This document shows positions 7,036-9,694 of a stretch of 9,694 nucleotides of DNA, piece by piece. The stretch lies in NCBI GenBank assembly GCA_050692195.1, contig JBOGVA010000051.1:1-9694 (forward strand). The letters are read 5' to 3'. The position numbers and the translations under genes were made by a program. This DNA is from JBOGVA01 sp050692195 (GTDB lineage: Bacteria > Actinomycetota > UBA4738). Position 1 is the first letter of the stretch. Every line of letters starts with the position of its first letter. The notes under the pieces were generated by a model. It searched no databases. It was not told the DNA's origin and saw only the letters and a program-made list of their open reading frames with translations.

Positions 7036-7064
7036 TTGACGCTCTTAACGCGACACGTTATCAT
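7036..7064 (+). promoter_or_regulatory. higBA promoter (sigma-70 type, apparently leaderless)
   Basis: TTGACG (7036-7041) and TATCAT (7059-7064) are separated by exactly 17 bases. The expected start site, six to seven bases after the -10, falls on the GTG start codon of higB at 7070. No ribosome binding site precedes that codon, so the transcript is probably leaderless, a common arrangement in Actinomycetota. Confidence 0.7.
7046..7060. promoter_or_regulatory. Inverted repeat overlapping the higBA promoter, likely HigA operator
   Basis: TAACG-N5-CGTTA is a perfect inverted repeat lying in the spacer and the first bases of the -10 element. Its size and place suit a dimeric helix-turn-helix repressor. 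HigA antitoxins of this family autoregulate their operon through such sites; the assignment to this HigA is inference. Confidence 0.6.
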
Positions 7065-7069
7065 TCGCA

Positions 7070-7351
7070 GTGATCAAGAGCTTCCACGACCGGGACGCAG
7101 AACGTCTCTTCGACCGGCGCCCGACTCGCCGATTCGGACCGGGGGTGCAGAAGGTGGCATTGCGAAAGCTCCGGATGCTGGATGCTGCGGTGAAGTTGGA
7201 CGACCTCCGTGTACCGCCGGGCAACCGCCTGGAACGGCTGCACGGTGACCGCTCCGGCCAGCACAGCATTCGGATCAACGACCAGTGGCGGATCTGTTTC
7301 CGATGGCAGCGTGGCGATGCGTGGGACGTTGAGATCGTTGACTACCACTAG
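7070..7351 (+). CDS. higB: HigB-type toxin of a type II toxin-antitoxin system (RelE/HigB fold)
   Basis: It encodes 93 residues from a GTG codon placed at the predicted transcription start. The sequence follows the HigB pattern throughout: MIKSFHDRDAERLF at the start, KLRMLDAA in the helix, LRVPPGNRLERL, then SIRINDQWRICFRW and the closing VEIVDYH. The length is typical for the family. Known HigB proteins are ribosome-dependent mRNA endonucleases that act in the cytoplasm and are held inactive by HigA. The toxin gene comes first, as usual for hig loci and opposite to most type II systems. The stop lies six bases before the higA frame opens and nine before its preferred start, so the genes are co-transcribed. 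Confidence 0.9.
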   Translation: MIKSFHDRDAERLFDRRPTRRFGPGVQKVALRKLRMLDAAVKLDDLRVPPGNRLERLHGDRSGQHSIRINDQWRICFRWQRGDAWDVEIVDYH

Positions 7352-7360
7352 GAGAGGATG

Positions 7361-7657
7361 ATGGCCAAGCGACTTCCGCCCGTCCATCCCGGAGAGATTC
7401 TCCTCGAGGAGTTCCTGGCACCCATGGGGATCAGCCAGTATCGGCTCGCCAAGGACATCAAAGTTCCTCCTCGCCGGATCAACGAGATCGTCCACGGCGC
7501 GCGGGCGGTCTCGGCAGACACGGCCTTGCGGCTGGCTCGTTACTTCGGGACCTCTGAGCGGTTTTGGCTGAACCTTCAGGCGCAGTACGACCTAGATGTG
7601 GAATTCGAGCGCATCGGGGATCGAATCCAGCGAGAGATCATGCGTCGCGCTGTCTGA
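7361..7657 (+). CDS. higA: HigA-type antitoxin, XRE-family helix-turn-helix repressor
   Basis: This is a 98-residue protein. Two ATG codons stand in tandem at 7358 and 7361. GGAGAGG (7351-7357) touches the first and is better spaced for the second, so 7361 is preferred. The protein opens with the HigA signature VHPGEILLEEFL. The helix-turn-helix follows at about residues 24-46 (ISQYRLAKDIKVPPRRINEIVHG in outline), then the family's ALRLARYFGTSERFWLNLQ segment. HigA binds and neutralises HigB and represses the shared promoter; the inverted repeat at 7046-7060 is the probable target. The gene ends three bases before the stop of a convergent gene. Confidence 0.92.
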   Translation: MAKRLPPVHPGEILLEEFLAPMGISQYRLAKDIKVPPRRINEIVHGARAVSADTALRLARYFGTSERFWLNLQAQYDLDVEFERIGDRIQREIMRRAV

Positions 7658-7660
7658 TCC

Positions 7661-8235
7661 TCATCCTTCAGGTGTGGTGCGCCCATATTGGTCCGGAATC
7701 ATGCCCCATCCCCACACGGCAACGGGGCCCTTCGGCCGGACCCCGTAGGCATCCTCGGGGATGACTCCGGTCTGGAGCACGGTGCAGCGATGCTCCCGCG
7801 AGTCACCGAAGTCGAACTCGTAGTCGAACACCTCGGCCTCCAGGCGCTTCGCGATCTTCGTTCGGGCGGCTCTCTGTTTCGAGGGGTCTTCGAAGGCCGT
7901 GCCGATCCTCAAGCCGTCGGGGAGCCGGAACACGTAGAGGTGCCCGAGATCCCAGCGCCCGAACGCCGCGTTGATAGCTTCCGCCAGCTGCCGGAAGTGT
8001 GTTGCGGCGACACCAAGAAGTCCCTGCCAGGCGAGGGATCGAACGCCTCGCCTCTGCCCGAGGTTAGCTCGACGCGGATCAGATACCAGCCCTTCCCAGG
8101 CTCGAGAAGGGGACCGGCGCGCTTCAGGGGTACCGTGAGGGACTGCAGCTCCTGCGGGACCGCTTCGTCCAGGACCGGGTCGCCGCTTTGGAGGCGGCCA
8201 ACAATCTCGTTGAAGTCTTCCTCATCACGGCTCAC
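7661..8235 (-). pseudogene. Plasmid pRiA4b ORF-3 / IS1096 TnpR-like family protein, single-base frameshift
   Basis: Two overlapping frames form one family member. The first, from GTG at 8235 (GGAAAGG six bases upstream) or GTG at 8250, reads to YLIRVELTSGRGEAFDP and GRDFLVSPQHT. The second continues FRQLAEAINAAFGRWDLGHL, then FDYEFDFGDSREHRCTV and the hallmark WGWGMIPDQYGR. One base is missing at about 7996-7998 (CAC AC- TTC); restoring it gives a continuous protein of about 192 residues. The family is widespread on plasmids, near transposons and in bacterial chromosomes; its role is not established. Unshifted translation would leave a short protein ending inside the other frame. Its 3' end meets higA tail to tail, with three bases between stops. 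Confidence 0.8.
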
Positions 8236-8351
8236 GCCAACCCTTTCCACTAGCGGCCGAAAGGGGATGCATTCTTACATCGGATCCTAGGTCCGGGCGC
8301 TAGAAGGCGTCCAGATGTGAGTTAGGGACCGCGGAATCTGGTCGGGCGTCG

Positions 8352-9209
8352 CTATGCCAAGGAGGTCACTGTCGCCGTTCTCACGAATTCGTTGAGGAGC
8401 GGCCAATATCGGTCGGGGACGTCCTTCCAGGGGAAGTGGCCAGCTCCTTCAATCACCTCGAGCCGCGCGATCCCATTGGGCAGCGCGTCGTAGATCTCGC
8501 GCGAGGCGGCCACCGGAGTGACGGGGTCCAGCTCCCCCACACAGACCAGTGTCGGACAGTCAACATCGGCCAGCTGGTCGACGACGTCGAACCGGCGGAG
8601 AAGCTCCATGCCGTGCTCCCCCAGCTCAGGGTTCCTGATCCTGCGGGCAAGCTCCTGCTTTCCCGGGACCTGAGGCCCGAATGCGGCGAAGACGCGGGCC
8701 CACTCGTCGTCGGATACCGGATGACCTCCGTAGTCACGCTCGGCGAGCCCGGCAACCTCGTCTCCTCCGAACCGGCGGAAGCCCTCCACGAGCCGCCCCA
8801 GGTCGAATCGGGCGTTCGTGGACTGGAGCACCAGCGCCGCGGCGTGGCCGGGATGGCGCGCCCCGTACAGCATGGCAATGAACCCACCCATGGAGTGGCC
8901 GTAGACCACCGGCTTGGCTATGCCGAGTGTGTCGCAGAAGGCACGGAGGTCCTCGGCACACACCTCGAAGCTCCACTCTGCCCGGTCGCCCCATGCGGAG
9001 CGGCCATGTCCGCGCAGGTCCAGGTAGACAACCTGCGCTTCGCTCGCCAGGCGGGCGAAGTCGGGCTTGAAATAGGAGTGGTCGTAGCTTCCTGGCCCGC
9101 CGTGCAGCAGCACGACGGTGGGCCGCTCGCGCATCTCCGGGCCGTTGGGCACGAGCGCGGGACCGTCAGCATCAAACCACAGACGTGTCCCGTTCACCTC
9201 GACGCGCAT
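8352..9209 (-). CDS. Alpha/beta hydrolase (proline-iminopeptidase-like, substrate unknown)
   Basis: This is an intact 285-residue protein. ATG at 9209 was chosen because GGGAG lies just upstream and conserved sequence begins at once (EVNGTRLWFD), although the frame stays open for 72 more codons upstream. The oxyanion-hole motif is HGGPG at 36-40. The nucleophile elbow is GHSMGG with Ser106, and the other triad residues are Asp228 (GELDPVTP) and His258 (GAGHFPW). A helical cap lies between roughly 135 and 205. The HGGPG motif and LDLRGHGRS place it near the prolyl aminopeptidase-like branch of the superfamily, whose members also include esterases and C-C hydrolases. It is cytoplasmic by absence of a signal. 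A truncated homologue lies at 4335-4624. Confidence 0.9.
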   Translation of the reverse strand: MRVEVNGTRLWFDADGPALVPNGPEMRERPTVVLLHGGPGSYDHSYFKPDFARLASEAQVVYLDLRGHGRSAWGDRAEWSFEVCAEDLRAFCDTLGIAKPVVYGHSMGGFIAMLYGARHPGHAAALVLQSTNARFDLGRLVEGFRRFGGDEVAGLAERDYGGHPVSDDEWARVFAAFGPQVPGKQELARRIRNPELGEHGMELLRRFDVVDQLADVDCPTLVCVGELDPVTPVAASREIYDALPNGIARLEVIEGAGHFPWKDVPDRYWPLLNEFVRTATVTSLA

Positions 9210-9345
9210 GCGGCTCTCCCTTCTCCTGCCCGCCTCCCAGATCCGGTGCAACAGGGGCGGATCGAGGGCCAGAAGATCCTCTCCGAGCACCTCGAATTCG
9301 ACAAGTTGGAGCTCCTTCAGCACATCGGGCCATCCCGCAAGCGCC
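9210..9345 (-). other. Coding-like in-frame stretch upstream of the hydrolase
   Basis: The hydrolase frame is open upstream of its ATG and reads as plausible protein (WPDVLKELQLVEFEVLGED, then LLALDPPLLHRIWEAGRRR). A GTG at 9323 could start a form 38 residues longer, but it has no ribosome binding site. The truncated hydrolase at 4335 shares only the last 21 bases of this stretch. It may be a remnant of another gene or simply a leader. Confidence 0.3.
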
Positions 9346-9360
9346 CGACACGCAGGAGGA

Positions 9361-9694
9361 TCAGCCGGCGCGGGTGAACCCGCCGACAGGATTGGTCCTG
9401 ACGCGCAGAGACATCCCCGACCCACCGAACTGGTCCGCGATCTGCTTCATCATGCCCAACACGGCTTCGTTCGGCACCCCGTAAACCTCGACGCGTTGGG
9501 TCTCGAGGTACTGGTCGAACTCCATGATCTTCTCGAATGCGATCTGCATGTGGAACGCCATGGAGTCCGCATCGGGTGGATCTGGACGCCAGTTACCTCC
9601 GTAGCGTCATCGTTGATATAGGCCTCGAAAGCGATGACACGGGGCTCGTTGGTTTCCACGAACTCTGCCATCTCTCGAAGGCCTCTCTTGAAGT
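9361..9694 (-). pseudogene. Small antibiotic-biosynthesis-monooxygenase-like protein, frameshifted, 5' end outside window
   Basis: The frame enters from the right edge (FKRGLREMAEFVETNEPRV) and reads FEAYINDDATEVTGVQIHP. It then shifts at the C-run 9574-9576 (minus strand). Adding one C gives VQIHPDADSMAFHMQIAFEK, continuing through QRVEVYGVPNEAVLGMM to a stop at 9361. The pattern of a short beta-alpha-beta domain with VQIHPD-S-FH resembles small dimeric ferredoxin-like (ABM/EthD-like) proteins. I do not recognise a named subfamily and no substrate can be given. ATG at 9671 is in frame, but coding character continues upstream of it, so the true start is probably outside. If the missing base is a sequencing error, the gene is intact. 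Confidence 0.65.

Noticed and set aside
8251..8351. Promoter for the pRiA4b-like gene (TAAGAAT-like -10 on the minus strand)
   Set aside because: No credible -35 at proper spacing, so it does not reach the level of a call.
1..9694. tRNA, rRNA or riboswitch genes
   Set aside because: No cloverleaf arms with the usual T-loop or anticodon features, no rRNA motifs and no recognised aptamer were seen on either strand by eye.

Overview
The window is high-GC DNA, roughly two-thirds G+C by eye. It has many GTG starts, strong purine-rich ribosome binding sites and one apparently leaderless operon. Cyclase/ATPase/TPR regulator genes, a small hotdog-like protein family and a HigBA toxin-antitoxin pair point to an Actinomycetota-like chromosome, probably an uncultured soil lineage. 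That placement is inference. The region is accessory in character: intact genes are mixed with truncated, fused and frameshifted ones.

Layout. At 2-1042 (+) is the 3' part of a TPR-rich regulator. Converging on it is an intact 886-residue regulator at 1207-3867 (-), with a class III cyclase domain, an NB-ARC-like ATPase and TPRs. Upstream of that, on the minus strand, is a composite remnant: the first third of an alpha/beta hydrolase (about 4335-4624) joined in frame to the last ~45 codons of a serine recombinase (about 4208-4345). Next come a hotdog-like protein (4816-5535) and an oligopeptide-type substrate-binding lipoprotein gene (5582-6735). The lipoprotein gene keeps its promoter and signal peptide but has a one-base frameshift and loses its 3' part. 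After an intergenic region (6736-7069) lies a higBA operon (+, 7070-7657). Convergent with it is a frameshifted pRiA4b ORF-3-like gene (7661-8235), then an intact alpha/beta hydrolase (8352-9209) homologous to the truncated one. A frameshifted small protein resembling antibiotic-biosynthesis-monooxygenase-like families runs off the right edge.

The most unusual signal is a 50-57 bp interspersed repeat present three times in the same orientation (1143-1193, 4144-4200, 5670-5725). Each copy sits directly at the 3' end of a minus-strand coding region: 14 bp past the regulator's stop, at the tail of the recombinase fragment, and at the point where the substrate-binding gene stops matching its family. 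This looks like the footprint of a recombinase-associated mobile or cassette-like element. I do not recognise it as a named family.

Three genes (substrate-binding protein, pRiA4b-like, monooxygenase-like) each read as a normal family member once a single missing base is restored. Either the region is decaying or the assembly has residual indels.
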